A stretch of DNA of 64,000 nucleotides from Marinihelvus fidelis (GCF_008725655.1 NZ_VYXP01000009.1:1-64000), one strand, 5' to 3'; shown: positions 38,425 through 47,692, counted from the first letter of the stretch. Made by a program: numbers and translations. Notes: a model not told the origin generated them from the sequence alone.

Positions 38425-38523
38425 TTCGGGATGTCCTCTTGGTGTTCGGCGGGCGCCGGGCAGCGGCGCCGGAATCGCCACAGTAAAGCAGTTGGCTGCC
38501 TGGCGTTCAACCGGGCGGTCGCA

Positions 38524-38540
38524 GGCACTAGAATAGTGCC
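38524..38540 (+). promoter_or_regulatory. Perfect inverted repeat over a -10 at the DsbA-like gene
   Basis: GGCACTA-GAA-TAGTGCC is a perfect 7-bp-arm palindrome ending one base before ATG 38541. It contains TAGAAT (38529-38534), a -10-like box six bases from the start, with TTCAAC 17 bases upstream as a weak -35. It looks like an operator blocking a leaderless promoter. Confidence 0.5.
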
Positions 38541-39179
38541 ATGTCTCTTCCCATCTCCCATTACTCCGACCTGCTCTGCGTCTGGGCCTACGTGACCCAG
38601 CCCCGGGTGGACCAGCTCCAGGACACGTTTGGCGACGCCATCGACCTGGGTTTTCATTACGTTCCCGTCTACGGTGCCGCGCTCGACAAGGTCGATGAGC
38701 ACTGGGGCAGGAAGGGCGGCCTGGCCGGCTACAACCGCTTTGTGACGGGCCTGGTCGACGAATTGACCGACCTGCCGGTGCACGAAGGTGTGTGGGTGGA
38801 GAACACGCCAGCCTCATCCGCGCCGGGTCACCAGTGGCTGTGTGCGGCGCGGCTGGCGGAGGCGGACGACGCCTTGCCCGCAGGCGCCACGGCGAAGCTG
38901 GCCTGGGCGCTGCGCAAGGCCTTCTTCGCCGAGGCGCGGAACATTGCCGATCACGGGGTGATCACCGAAGTGACCGAGACCGCCGGGGTGGCCGTGGCGC
39001 CGTTGCTTGAGCGGATGCGCGATGGCCGTGCCCAGGCCGCGTTCAGCGCGGACCTGGCCGAGACCCGCGCCATGAACATCCGCATCAGCCCCACCATGAC
39101 CCTGAACGAGGACCGCCAGCGGCTGACCGGCAACGTGAGCTACGACGTGCTGGAGGCCAACATCCGGGCCATGCTGTGA
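38541..39179 (+). CDS. DsbA/FrnE-like thioredoxin-fold protein lacking CxxC
   Basis: A 212-residue DsbA-superfamily protein, similar in outline to FrnE and 2-hydroxychromene-2-carboxylate isomerase-like oxidoreductases. The active-site loop is SDLLCVWAY, with the first cysteine (Cys13) but Ala-Tyr where FrnE proteins have the second Cys, so disulfide exchange by CxxC is not possible. A typical cis-Pro segment (RISPTMTLNED) is near residue 178. There is no signal peptide, so it acts in the cytoplasm. Its TGA overlaps the GTG start of the D-lactate dehydrogenase gene. Confidence 0.8.
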   Translation: MSLPISHYSDLLCVWAYVTQPRVDQLQDTFGDAIDLGFHYVPVYGAALDKVDEHWGRKGGLAGYNRFVTGLVDELTDLPVHEGVWVENTPASSAPGHQWLCAARLAEADDALPAGATAKLAWALRKAFFAEARNIADHGVITEVTETAGVAVAPLLERMRDGRAQAAFSADLAETRAMNIRISPTMTLNEDRQRLTGNVSYDVLEANIRAML

Positions 39180-40918
39180 CGGTGGCTGATGAATCGCAGT
39201 TGATCGCGGCCCTGCGCGACGCGGTGGGCCGGGCCCATGTCGCGACGGACAGCGGCCGCACCGAGCACTTCCGCAAGGGCTTCCGGTCCGGCGAGGGCGC
39301 GGCCGCGGCGGTGGTGTTTCCGCAAAGCCTGGTCGGGCTCTGGCGCGCGCTGCAATGCTGCGTGGACGCCGGCGCGGCCATCATCCTGCAGGCCGCGAAT
39401 ACCGGGCTGACCGAGGGTTCAACACCCAGCGGCGACGACTACGGCCGCCCGGTGGTGGTCATCAACACGCTGGCACTGGACGGCATTCACCTGGTCGACC
39501 AGGGCCGCCAGGTGGTGGCGCTGCCCGGTGCCACGCTGCACCGGCTGCAGGGCCTGCTGCAGCCGCTGGGCCGGGCGCCGCATTCGGAGATCGGCTCGTC
39601 ATGCATCGGCGCGTCCATCGTCGGCGGCATTGCCAACAATTCGGGTGGCGCGTTGTGTCATCGTGGTCCGGCCTACACCGAGCTGGCGCTGTTCGCGCGG
39701 GTCGATGAAAACGGCCGGCTGGTGCTGGTCAATCACACCGGCATCGAGCTGGGTGATGACCCGGAGACCATGCTGGCGAACCTGGAGCGAGGTGAGTTCG
39801 GGGCGGTCGGCGAATTGCCACATCCGGAGGATCCCGCCCGCGCGCGTATGGCTTCGGATCGTGAGTACGTGAAGCGGCTGTGCGATGTTGACGCCGGGAC
39901 CGCGTCGCGCTTCAACGCCGACCCGCGGCGCCTGTTCGAGGCCAGCGGCTGCGCTGGAAAGGTGGCGGTATTCGCGGTGCGGCTCGATACCTTCGCCGTG
40001 CCGGGCCGGGTCAAGACCTTTTACCTGGGCAGTAACGATGCAGCCGCCTTCGCGCGGCTGCGGCGGGGCCTGCTTACCGAGCTGCCGGAGCCGCCGGTGC
40101 TGGGCGAGTACCTGCACCGCGACATGTTCGACCTGGCCGCGCGTTACGGCAAGGATGACTTCTACGTGATCGAAAAGCTGGGCACCGCGCGCCTGCCGAA
40201 GTTTTTCCGCGCCAAGGGGCGCGTCGATGCCTGGCTGGCCAAGCGCCGCTGGCTGCCCCGGCACCTGAGCGACCGCGTCATGCAGGGGTTCGGGCGCTGC
40301 CTGCCGAACCATTTGCCCAGGCGCATGCGGGATTTCCGGGATCGCTACGAGCACCACCTGGTGCTGAAACTGGCCGACGACAACATTGATGCGGGCCGGG
40401 CCTGGCTCACCCGTTTCTTTGAGCAGGGCGAAAACGAAGGCGCCATCTTCGAATGCGATGACCGCGAGGCGGCCCGCGCCATGCTGCACCGGTTTGTATC
40501 CGCCGGCGCCGCCATCCGCTACCAGCGCGTCAACCAGGGCAAGGTGGGCGAGCTGCTGGCCCTGGACATCGCGTTGCCGCGTAACGAGATGGACTGGCAG
40601 GAAAAACTGCCACCGGAGATCAGCCGGCAGATCATGCACCGGCTGTACTACGGCCATTTCCTGTGTCACGTGTTTCACCAGGACTACATACTCGAGCCCG
40701 GCGCCGACCCCGTCGCGGTCAAAAAAGCCATGCTGGCGGTGCTCGATGCACGCGGCGCGCGCTACCCGGCCGAGCACAATGTCGGCCATGTTTACGAGGC
40801 GGCCCAGGCGCAGAAAGCCTTTTTCGCCGAACTGGACCCCACCAACACCTTCAACCCGGGCATCGGCAAAACCGGCAAGTACCCGGCCGCCGGTGTCGGC
40901 GGCTGTGGCTGCCGCTAG
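39176..40918 (+). CDS. dld: D-lactate dehydrogenase (quinone), FAD-linked
   Basis: A 580-residue respiratory D-lactate dehydrogenase oxidising D-lactate to pyruvate at the membrane. The FAD-binding PCMH region is clear (ILQAANTGLTEGSTPSGDDY, IGSSCIGASIVGGIANNSGG), and the long membrane-binding and C-terminal domains follow (YGHFLCHVFHQDYILEPG, PAEHNVGHVYEA, NTFNPGIGKTGKYP). The start is GTG 39176, overlapping the DsbA-like stop as GTGA, so the genes are translationally coupled. The size and motifs match the Dld type rather than the short DldE forms. Confidence 0.95.
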   Translation: MTVADESQLIAALRDAVGRAHVATDSGRTEHFRKGFRSGEGAAAAVVFPQSLVGLWRALQCCVDAGAAIILQAANTGLTEGSTPSGDDYGRPVVVINTLALDGIHLVDQGRQVVALPGATLHRLQGLLQPLGRAPHSEIGSSCIGASIVGGIANNSGGALCHRGPAYTELALFARVDENGRLVLVNHTGIELGDDPETMLANLERGEFGAVGELPHPEDPARARMASDREYVKRLCDVDAGTASRFNADPRRLFEASGCAGKVAVFAVRLDTFAVPGRVKTFYLGSNDAAAFARLRRGLLTELPEPPVLGEYLHRDMFDLAARYGKDDFYVIEKLGTARLPKFFRAKGRVDAWLAKRRWLPRHLSDRVMQGFGRCLPNHLPRRMRDFRDRYEHHLVLKLADDNIDAGRAWLTRFFEQGENEGAIFECDDREAARAMLHRFVSAGAAIRYQRVNQGKVGELLALDIALPRNEMDWQEKLPPEISRQIMHRLYYGHFLCHVFHQDYILEPGADPVAVKKAMLAVLDARGARYPAEHNVGHVYEAAQAQKAFFAELDPTNTFNPGIGKTGKYPAAGVGGCGCR

Positions 40919-40959
40919 GCTATGCTTTGATCCCGCTACTCCACCGAAGAGAATCGTCC

Positions 40960-43245
40960 ATGCACCGATTGCTGATTGCCCTGTTGCTGAGTTTCGCTGT
41001 TGTTCCCGCCGGTCTGCTGGCCGATGACGGCGCCCATTTCGACGTGCTGGTCCGCGGCGGTACCGTTTACGACGGCAGCGGCGAGCCGGGCGTGCTGGCG
41101 GACGTGGGCATTCGCGGTGACCGCATCGCCGCCGTCGGTGACTTGCAAGGCGCGACCGCCGACAGCGTGATCGACGCCACCGGCAAGGCCGTCTCGCCGG
41201 GCTTCATCAACATGCTCAGCTGGGCCATCAACAGCCTGATCGCCGATGGCCGCGGCCTGGGCGACCTGGTGCAGGGTGTGACGCTGGAGGTGTTTGGCGA
41301 GGGCTGGTCGCAGGGGCCGTGGAACGAGGCCCTGGTGCAGCGGGCAATGCAACGGCAGAGTGATTTCCAGTTCGACATTCCGTGGACCACGCTGGGTGAA
41401 TACCTGCAATACCTGGAAGACCGCGGCGTGTCGCCGAATGTGGCCTCGTTTGTCGGCGCGACCACGCTGCGCGTGCACGAGGTGGGCTACGACAACCGGC
41501 CGGCCACGGACGAGGAGCTGGCCCGCATGCAGGCGTTGGTGCGCCAGGCGATGGCGGAGGGTGCGCTGGGCGTGGGCTCGTCGTTGATCTACGCGCCGGC
41601 CAATTTTGCCGACACCGCTGAGTTGACCGCGCTGGTCGCCGCCGCGGCTGAGTACGACGGCATGTACATCTCGCATATCCGCAGCGAGGCCGGCCAGTTG
41701 CTGGAGGCCGTGCAGGAGCTGATCGATATCGCTCGGGCCACCGGCGCCCGCGCCGAGATCTATCACCTGAAGGCCGGCGGCGAGGAGAACTGGCCCAAGC
41801 TGGATCAGGCCATCGCCATGGTCGATGCCGCCCGCGCCGAGGGCCTGCCCATCACCGCCGACATCTACACCTATCCCGCCAGCTCCACCGGCCTGAACGC
41901 GGCCATGCCGCTGTGGGTGCAGGAAGGTGGCCATGACACCTGGGTCGAGCGGCTGCGCGACCCGGCCGTCCGCGCGCGGGTCATCGACGAGATGCGCAAC
42001 GGCGCCGACGGCTTCGAGAACCGCGTGGCTCACGCCGGCGGCCCGGACGGCGTGCTGCTGGTGGATTTCCGCAATCCTGACCTGCGCCCGCTGATCGGCA
42101 AGACGATCGCAGAGGTCGCCGCCGAGCGGGGCGCTTCGCCGGAAGACACCATCATCGACCTGGTGATTGAGGACGACTCCCGGGTGGGCGTCATCTACTT
42201 CATCATGAGCGAGGAGAACGTGGCGAAGAAGGTGGCCGTGCCGTGGGTCAGTTTCGGTTCCGACGCCGGCGCGATGGCGCCCGAGGGCCTGTTCCTGAAC
42301 CAGAGCACCCACCCGCGCGCCTACGGCACCTTCGCCCGGGTGCTGGGCAAGTATGTACGCGAGGAGAACGTCATCTCGCTGGCGGAGGCCATCCGCAAAC
42401 TGACCTCGCTGCCAGCCGACAACCTGGCGATCACCGACCGCGGCCGCCTGGCGCCCGGCTACTTCGCCGACGTGGTGGTCTTTGACCCGGCCACGGTGAC
42501 TGACCACGCCACCTTCGCCGAGCCGCACCAGCTGGCCACCGGCGTCGACCACGTGTTCGTCAACGGCGTGCACACGCTGGCCGGCGGCGAGCACACCGGT
42601 GCGAAGGCCGGCCGCTTCGTCAAGGGCCCCGGCTGGACCGGTGCCAGGGACAGCGTCACCTGGCGGCTGGACAACCTGGACAACATCGGCGGCCATGACG
42701 TCACCGTGGTCGGCGACCCGCAGGTCATCGACACCCCGGATGGCCGGGCGCTGGAGTTCGACGGTGACGGCGACGGCATCTTCCTGAACCTGCATCCGCT
42801 GGAAGGGCAGGACACATTTACCGTGGAAGTCACGTTCCGCCCGGACGGCGACGGGCCGTTCGAGCAGCGCTTCTTCCACATGCAGGAGGACGGCACTGAT
42901 TCCCGCGTGATGTTCGAAACCCGGGTCCGCGATGACGGCCAGTGGTTCCTGGACACCTTCATCAACGCCGGCGGCGAGAAGGTCACGCTGTTCGCCGAAG
43001 ACGACCTGCACCCCGTCGACCAGTGGCAGCACGCCGCCATCGTGGTCGCCGACGGTCGCTTCCGGCACTACGTCAACGGCGTGCTCGAACTGGACGAGCC
43101 GCTGGCCTATACGCCGCAGGGCCCGGGCCGAACATCGCTGGGCATGCGCATCAATGAAGTGCACTGGTTCCGCGGCGCGATCCGCACCGTGCGTTTCACG
43201 CCGGGCGCGCTGTCGCCGGCCGATTTCCTCGACGCCCGTGACTGA
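40960..43245 (+). CDS. D-aminoacylase-like amidohydrolase with LamG-like domain
   Basis: A 761-residue exported protein. After the signal peptide (MHRLLIALLL to GLLA), residues about 25-560 match the D-aminoacylase family, and about 565-761 form a concanavalin/LamG-like beta sandwich (LEFDGDGDGIFLNLHP, WFRGAIRTVRFTPGAL). The usual metal motif HxH after the PGF segment is replaced by NMLSW (84-88), so the binuclear metal site is altered. It starts 41 bases after dld, and its stop overlaps the yeiH start. It is a paralogue of the fusion enzyme at 20976. Confidence 0.85.
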   Translation: MHRLLIALLLSFAVVPAGLLADDGAHFDVLVRGGTVYDGSGEPGVLADVGIRGDRIAAVGDLQGATADSVIDATGKAVSPGFINMLSWAINSLIADGRGLGDLVQGVTLEVFGEGWSQGPWNEALVQRAMQRQSDFQFDIPWTTLGEYLQYLEDRGVSPNVASFVGATTLRVHEVGYDNRPATDEELARMQALVRQAMAEGALGVGSSLIYAPANFADTAELTALVAAAAEYDGMYISHIRSEAGQLLEAVQELIDIARATGARAEIYHLKAGGEENWPKLDQAIAMVDAARAEGLPITADIYTYPASSTGLNAAMPLWVQEGGHDTWVERLRDPAVRARVIDEMRNGADGFENRVAHAGGPDGVLLVDFRNPDLRPLIGKTIAEVAAERGASPEDTIIDLVIEDDSRVGVIYFIMSEENVAKKVAVPWVSFGSDAGAMAPEGLFLNQSTHPRAYGTFARVLGKYVREENVISLAEAIRKLTSLPADNLAITDRGRLAPGYFADVVVFDPATVTDHATFAEPHQLATGVDHVFVNGVHTLAGGEHTGAKAGRFVKGPGWTGARDSVTWRLDNLDNIGGHDVTVVGDPQVIDTPDGRALEFDGDGDGIFLNLHPLEGQDTFTVEVTFRPDGDGPFEQRFFHMQEDGTDSRVMFETRVRDDGQWFLDTFINAGGEKVTLFAEDDLHPVDQWQHAAIVVADGRFRHYVNGVLELDEPLAYTPQGPGRTSLGMRINEVHWFRGAIRTVRFTPGALSPADFLDARD

Positions 43246-44225
43246 TGGGCGCGGTTAAGCCGCTCATCCCCGGCCTGGCCTTCAGCGCGCTGATCGCGCT
43301 GGCGGTCAGTTTCGTCAGCGAGCGGCTGGGTGGTCCTGCCATGCTGTACGCGCTGCTGTTTGGCATGGCCTTCCATTTCCTCGGCGATGATGAACGCATG
43401 TTGCCGGGCATCCGCTTCGCCGGGCGCACGGTATTGCGTGTGGGCGTGGCCCTGCTGGCCCTGCGCATGACCACGGGCGACGTAATGACCCTGGGCTGGC
43501 CGGTGGTCACGCTGGTGGTCTGCGGTGTGATCGCAACCATCGCCGTTGGCTGGTGCATTGCACGGGTCTGCCGGCTGTCTTCCGACCACGCCATCCTGTC
43601 CGCCGGCGCCGTGGCCATCTGCGGTGCCTCGGCGGCGCTGGCGATCGCGTCCATCCTGCCGAACCACGCCGACAAGGAACGCAACACCATCCTGACCGTG
43701 GCCGCGGTCACGGCGCTGAGCACCGTGGCCATGGTGCTGTACCCGGTGTTGGTGTCGTACCTGGGCTTCAATGACCTGACCGCCGGCGTGTTCCTGGGCG
43801 CGACCATTCACGACGTCGCCCAGGTGGTGGGCGCCGGTTACATCGTTTCCGAACAGGCCGGCGAAGTATCGACGCTGGTGAAGCTGATGCGCGTAGCCTG
43901 CCTGGTGCCCGTGGTGCTGTTTATCGCCCTTTTGATGAAGCGCAAGGGCAGGGCGTCTGGCCGTAAGGAACCGCTGCTGCCGTGGTTCCTGGTGGCCTTT
44001 GTCGTGCTGGTGGTGGTGAACAGCCTGGGCTGGGTTCCCGCGCCGGTCACGAATGCGCTCACGCCCGTTTCGGCCTGGTGCCTGCTGACCGCGGTGGCCG
44101 CGCTGGGCGTGCGTACTTCGCTGGAGGCCCTGGTCAAGGTCGGCCCTTGGCCGGTCACGGCGATGGTGCTGCAGACCCTGTTCCTGGCGCTGTTCGTGCT
44201 CGCCGGACTGTCGCTGATCAACTAG
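43245..44225 (+). CDS. yeiH: YeiH family putative anion exporter
   Basis: A 326-residue membrane protein of the YeiH/UPF0324 family, about 10 hydrophobic segments; characteristic stretches are ICGASAALAIASILPNH and FLGATIHDVAQVVGAGYIVS. It has been proposed as a sulfate or sulfite exporter, but the substrate is not proven. Its start shares one base with the upstream stop, so it is probably coupled to the amidohydrolase gene. The convergent lysR gene overlaps its 3' end by eight bases. Confidence 0.88.
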   Translation: MGAVKPLIPGLAFSALIALAVSFVSERLGGPAMLYALLFGMAFHFLGDDERMLPGIRFAGRTVLRVGVALLALRMTTGDVMTLGWPVVTLVVCGVIATIAVGWCIARVCRLSSDHAILSAGAVAICGASAALAIASILPNHADKERNTILTVAAVTALSTVAMVLYPVLVSYLGFNDLTAGVFLGATIHDVAQVVGAGYIVSEQAGEVSTLVKLMRVACLVPVVLFIALLMKRKGRASGRKEPLLPWFLVAFVVLVVVNSLGWVPAPVTNALTPVSAWCLLTAVAALGVRTSLEALVKVGPWPVTAMVLQTLFLALFVLAGLSLIN

Positions 44226-45156
44226 CCAGGTGCACGTAGTCCGATAGCTGCTCGCGGCAAATGTCGCGGATCTGCCCGGCCATGCGCCGGTACAGACTCC
44301 GATGCGCCGCGGTCGGGCGCCAGGCCAGCACCACCTCGCGGTCGATGGCAGTATCGTCCATGTCCAGCACCGTGACATCGTCGCGGGGCTCAATTTCACT
44401 GCGAATGTACAGTGACGGCAAAAATGCCAGCCCAAACCCGGTGGCGATCATCTGCCGCACGGTGTCCAGGCTGGTGCCCTCGTAGTCCCGCAGCAGGCGC
44501 GCGCCGTAGTGGTTGGCGATGGCCTGCATCTGCTCAAACAGCCGGAACCGCTCGTCGATGGCCAGCAGGCGCTCGTCGGCGATCGCGCCGGGTGGCACCG
44601 GCCCCTGGCCCACCAGCGGATGGTCCGGCGGCGCGCACAGCCGGAACGGTTCGCCGAACAGCGGGTCGACCACCAGCTCGGAAATCTCCGTCGGCATGAC
44701 CGTCAGTACCAGGTCGAAACGCCCCGACAGCAGGCCGTTTTCCAGTTCGCGCGGCGAGTCTTCGCGCACGTACAGGCGCAGGGTCGGGTCGGTGGCGTGG
44801 ATGGTCGAGAGCACCTCGGGCAGCAGGTAGGGCCCCAGGGTGGGGGGTACGCCCAGCCGGTGGATGCCGCTGCCGCCGGTGCCGACGAAGCGCGCGTGAT
44901 CGCGGATGGAGCTGACCGCGCCGCGAATGGTTTCGATATGCGGCAGCAGTTCACGGCCGGCGCTGGTGGGCAGCGTGCCGGTGCGCGAGCGCTCCAGCAG
45001 GATCACCCCCAGCGTGTCCTCCAGCGCGGCGATCTGCGCGGTAATCGTAGGTTGCGAGACGCCCAGTTTCAGCGCCGCCTGGCGAAAGCTACCGGCCCGG
45101 ACCACCGCGTCCAGGTACTCCAGTTGTTTCAGGGTGGGGGTGCCAACGTGCGCCAT
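44218..45156 (-). CDS. OxyR-like LysR family regulator
   Basis: A 312-residue LysR regulator closest in outline to OxyR (TLKQLEYLDAVVRAGSFRQA and SQPTITAQIAALEDTLGVI in the DNA-binding domain; FLPSLYIRSEIEP at the C-terminal end). The OxyR redox-cysteine region has no matching cysteine here (ERLLAIDERFRLFEQM), so peroxide sensing by disulfide is unlikely. It is divergent from the carbonic anhydrase gene and probably controls it, possibly in response to CO2 or another metabolite; that is inference. Confidence 0.88.
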   Translation of the reverse strand: MAHVGTPTLKQLEYLDAVVRAGSFRQAALKLGVSQPTITAQIAALEDTLGVILLERSRTGTLPTSAGRELLPHIETIRGAVSSIRDHARFVGTGGSGIHRLGVPPTLGPYLLPEVLSTIHATDPTLRLYVREDSPRELENGLLSGRFDLVLTVMPTEISELVVDPLFGEPFRLCAPPDHPLVGQGPVPPGAIADERLLAIDERFRLFEQMQAIANHYGARLLRDYEGTSLDTVRQMIATGFGLAFLPSLYIRSEIEPRDDVTVLDMDDTAIDREVVLAWRPTAAHRSLYRRMAGQIRDICREQLSDYVHLAS

Positions 45157-45175
45157 GATGCGGTTTCCGCCATGT

Positions 45176-45192
45176 GATAGCTAAATACTATC
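45176..45192. promoter_or_regulatory. OxyR-type operator between lysR and carbonic anhydrase
   Basis: GATAG-N7-CTATC matches the ATAG-N7-CTAT half of the known OxyR tetrapartite site, and a degenerate second pair (ATG...ATAG) follows. It lies 20 bases upstream of the lysR start and 110 bases before the carbonic anhydrase start. Confidence 0.6.
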
Positions 45193-45301
45193 TTAAAATA
45201 TGAAAAATAGGGAATTGTTTTAGCACATGGTGGCGCATAGATTGTTCGCCATCTCCCGGCGCTCGCCGGGCAACCCATCAATGAATCCCAGGAGCCACCC
45301 C

Positions 45302-45937
45302 ATGGATCACATGATCGAAGGCGTTCTCAAGTTCCGTTCCGAAATTTTCCCGCAGCGCAAAGCCCTGTTCGAGGAGCTGTCCACCGGGCAGAGCCCCGAG
45401 GTGCTGATGATCACCTGTGCCGACAGCCGGGTTGACCCGGGCCTGGTGACGCAGTCACAGCCGGGCGAACTGTTCACCTGCCGCAACGCCGGCAACATCG
45501 TGCCGCCGTGGAGTCGCGCCGACGAGAGCAACACCGCGTCCATCGAGTACGCCGTGACCGTGCTGGGCGTGTCCGAAATCGTCGTCTGTGGTCATTCCGA
45601 CTGCGGCGCCATGAAGGGCGCGCTGGCGCCGGAAAGCGTGGCCGCATTGCCGCAGGTAGCCGGCTGGCTGGAAAACAGCCGCGCCGCCGTGGCCGCCGCA
45701 CGCAGCCGTCACCCGGACCTGGAAGGCGAGGCCCTGCTGCGCGCCGTGACCGAGGAAAACGTCCTGCTGCAGCTGCAGCACCTGCGCACCCACCCGGCCG
45801 TGGCCGCCGTGCTGGCGTCCGGCAAGGTGCGCCTGCACGGCTGGATCTACGACATCGGCGCCGGCGACATCCTGGCGCATAACCCGGACACGGGTCGTTT
45901 CGAGTCGCTGACTGCTATTTCAGCGGCCGCGGCCTGA
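45302..45937 (+). CDS. Beta-carbonic anhydrase
   Basis: A 211-residue zinc enzyme interconverting CO2 and bicarbonate. Zinc ligands are Cys39 (in CADSRVDP, with the Asp41-Arg43 dyad), His98 and Cys101 (GHSDCGAMKG), the standard beta-class set. The start at 45302 has CAGGAG eight bases upstream; an ATG at 45281 would add seven residues. It precedes a SulP carrier by 28 bases and is divergent from the OxyR-like regulator. There is no signal peptide, so it acts in the cytoplasm. Confidence 0.94.
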   Translation: MDHMIEGVLKFRSEIFPQRKALFEELSTGQSPEVLMITCADSRVDPGLVTQSQPGELFTCRNAGNIVPPWSRADESNTASIEYAVTVLGVSEIVVCGHSDCGAMKGALAPESVAALPQVAGWLENSRAAVAAARSRHPDLEGEALLRAVTEENVLLQLQHLRTHPAVAAVLASGKVRLHGWIYDIGAGDILAHNPDTGRFESLTAISAAAA

Positions 45938-45965
45938 GCCCCGCTGACCGGACACAGGATCAACC

Positions 45966-47618
45966 ATGAAATTCTTTAACACCTCCAATATCCGCGGCGA
46001 CCTGATGGGCGGCCTGACGGCGGGCATCGTGGCCTTGCCGCTGGCACTGGCCTTCGGTGAAGCCTCCGGCGCCGGGCCCATCGCCGGCCTGTACGGCGCC
46101 ATCATCGTCGGCTTCCTGGCCTCGTTGTTCGGTGGCACCGGTAGCCAGATCTCCGGCCCCACCGGCCCCATGGTCGTGGTCTTCGCCGGCGTCTTCGCCA
46201 GCCTGTCGGGCGAGCCTGCGCTGGTCTTCGCCGCCGTGGTGCTGGCCGGCCTGATCCAGATCGCCTTCGGCGTGTTCCGCTTCGGTCATTTCATCCGCCT
46301 GGTGCCGTACCCGGTGATCTCCGGCTTCATGAGCGGCATCGGTGTCATCATCATCGCGCTGCAGATGGCGCGCCTGTTCGGCCACGAACCGGAAGGCAGC
46401 GGCACCATCCCGGCGCTGGCGTCCATTCCGGCCGCCGTGATGTCACCGAATGTCACCGCGCTGACCATCGGAGCGATGACCCTGGGTATCGTGTTCTTCT
46501 GGCCGAAGAAGCTGGGCAAGTGGATTCCGGCCCCGCTGGCGGCGCTGGCCATCGCCACGGTGTTCTCCACCATGGTGAAGGGCGCGCCCATCCTGGGTGA
46601 CGTGCCCACCGGCCTGCCGTCGTTCATCATGCCGTCGTTCTCGCAGGACACGATTTTCGTGGTGCTCGAAGCGGCCTTCCTGCTGGCGTTGCTGGGCGCG
46701 ATCGACAGCCTGCTGACGTCCCTGGTGGCCGACAACATGACCCGCACCCGTCACGAGTCCAACAAGGAACTGGTGGGGCAGGGTATCGGCAACACCGTGG
46801 CTGGCCTGTTCGGCGCCATTCCGGGCGCCGGCGCGACCATGCGCACGGTGGTCAACATCCGCTCCGGCGGCCAGTTCAAGCTGTCCGGCATGACCCACAG
46901 CCTGGTGTTGGTGGCCGTGGCCCTGGTGCTGGCCCCGGCGGCCTCGCTGATCCCGCACGCGGCCCTGGCCGGCATCCTGATCAAGGTGGGCTACGACATC
47001 ATCGACTGGACCTACCTGCGCCGCGCCCACCGTGGCCCGCGCTGGGACCTGGTGCTGATGGTGGTGGTGCTGGCCCTGACCGTGTTCGTCGACCTGATCA
47101 CCGCGGTCGCCGCCGGCGTTGTGCTGGCCGCGCTGGCCTTCATCAAGCAGCTGGGCGAGCAGCAGATCGCGCGCCTGAAGCTGGACAGCGATGAAGTCGG
47201 CGACCCCGAAGAGCGCGCGCTGCTGAAGTCCATGCACGACCAGGTCTCCGTGTTCGAGTTCGGCGGCCCACTGAGCTTCGGCGCCGCGGCCGACCTGGGC
47301 CACCACGTGCGCGAGCAGGCCGACGGCAAGACCCGCGTGCTGATCCTGGACTTCGCCCGCGTGCCGTTCCTGGACCTGTCCGCCGCCAAGGCGGTGGAAA
47401 CCATCGCGGTCGACGCCCACGACGCCGGCAAGGCCCTGTACCTGGCCGGTGCCTCGAAAGAGGTGCGTGCGGTACTGGACGGCCTGCGCCTGGTAGACGC
47501 CGTGGCCGGCGATCACTGGTTCGCCACCCGCCGCGAGGCGCTTGAAGCGGCCGGACAGAAGATCCGCCGCGAAGAAAGCCCGGGCGCCGGGCTGGACCAG
47601 GCGATTCCGGCCAAGTAG
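45966..47618 (+). CDS. SulP family transporter with STAS, probable bicarbonate carrier
   Basis: A 550-residue SLC26/SulP carrier with a C-terminal STAS domain (VLILDFARVPFLDLSAAKAVE). Typical segments are GLTAGIVALPLALAFGEASG, GTGSQISGPTGPMVVVFA and FGAIPGAGATMRTVVNI. Neighbouring beta-carbonic anhydrase genes are often paired with bicarbonate-type SulP carriers (the BicA concept), so bicarbonate is the likeliest substrate; sulfate cannot be excluded. It is 28 bases downstream of the anhydrase and followed by a terminator. Confidence 0.93.
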   Translation: MKFFNTSNIRGDLMGGLTAGIVALPLALAFGEASGAGPIAGLYGAIIVGFLASLFGGTGSQISGPTGPMVVVFAGVFASLSGEPALVFAAVVLAGLIQIAFGVFRFGHFIRLVPYPVISGFMSGIGVIIIALQMARLFGHEPEGSGTIPALASIPAAVMSPNVTALTIGAMTLGIVFFWPKKLGKWIPAPLAALAIATVFSTMVKGAPILGDVPTGLPSFIMPSFSQDTIFVVLEAAFLLALLGAIDSLLTSLVADNMTRTRHESNKELVGQGIGNTVAGLFGAIPGAGATMRTVVNIRSGGQFKLSGMTHSLVLVAVALVLAPAASLIPHAALAGILIKVGYDIIDWTYLRRAHRGPRWDLVLMVVVLALTVFVDLITAVAAGVVLAALAFIKQLGEQQIARLKLDSDEVGDPEERALLKSMHDQVSVFEFGGPLSFGAAADLGHHVREQADGKTRVLILDFARVPFLDLSAAKAVETIAVDAHDAGKALYLAGASKEVRAVLDGLRLVDAVAGDHWFATRREALEAAGQKIRREESPGAGLDQAIPAK

Positions 47619-47647
47619 CCGGCCGCCTGATCCTAAGAGCAAGACAA

Positions 47648-47680
47648 AGCGGCGGCGAGCGCAGGCTCCCGCCGCTTTTT
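47648..47680 (+). terminator. Rho-independent terminator after the SulP gene
   Basis: AGCGGCGG (47648-47655) pairs with CCGCCGCT (47669-47676), with an inner GAGC/GCTC stem, and is followed by five T. It closes the carbonic anhydrase/SulP unit. Confidence 0.85.
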
Positions 47681-47692
47681 CTTGCGATAAGA

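Noticed and set aside
40936-43164. 742-codon antisense open frame opposite the amidohydrolase
   Set aside because: Same cause as above; no start signal or motif, and the sense gene has a signal peptide and family motifs.
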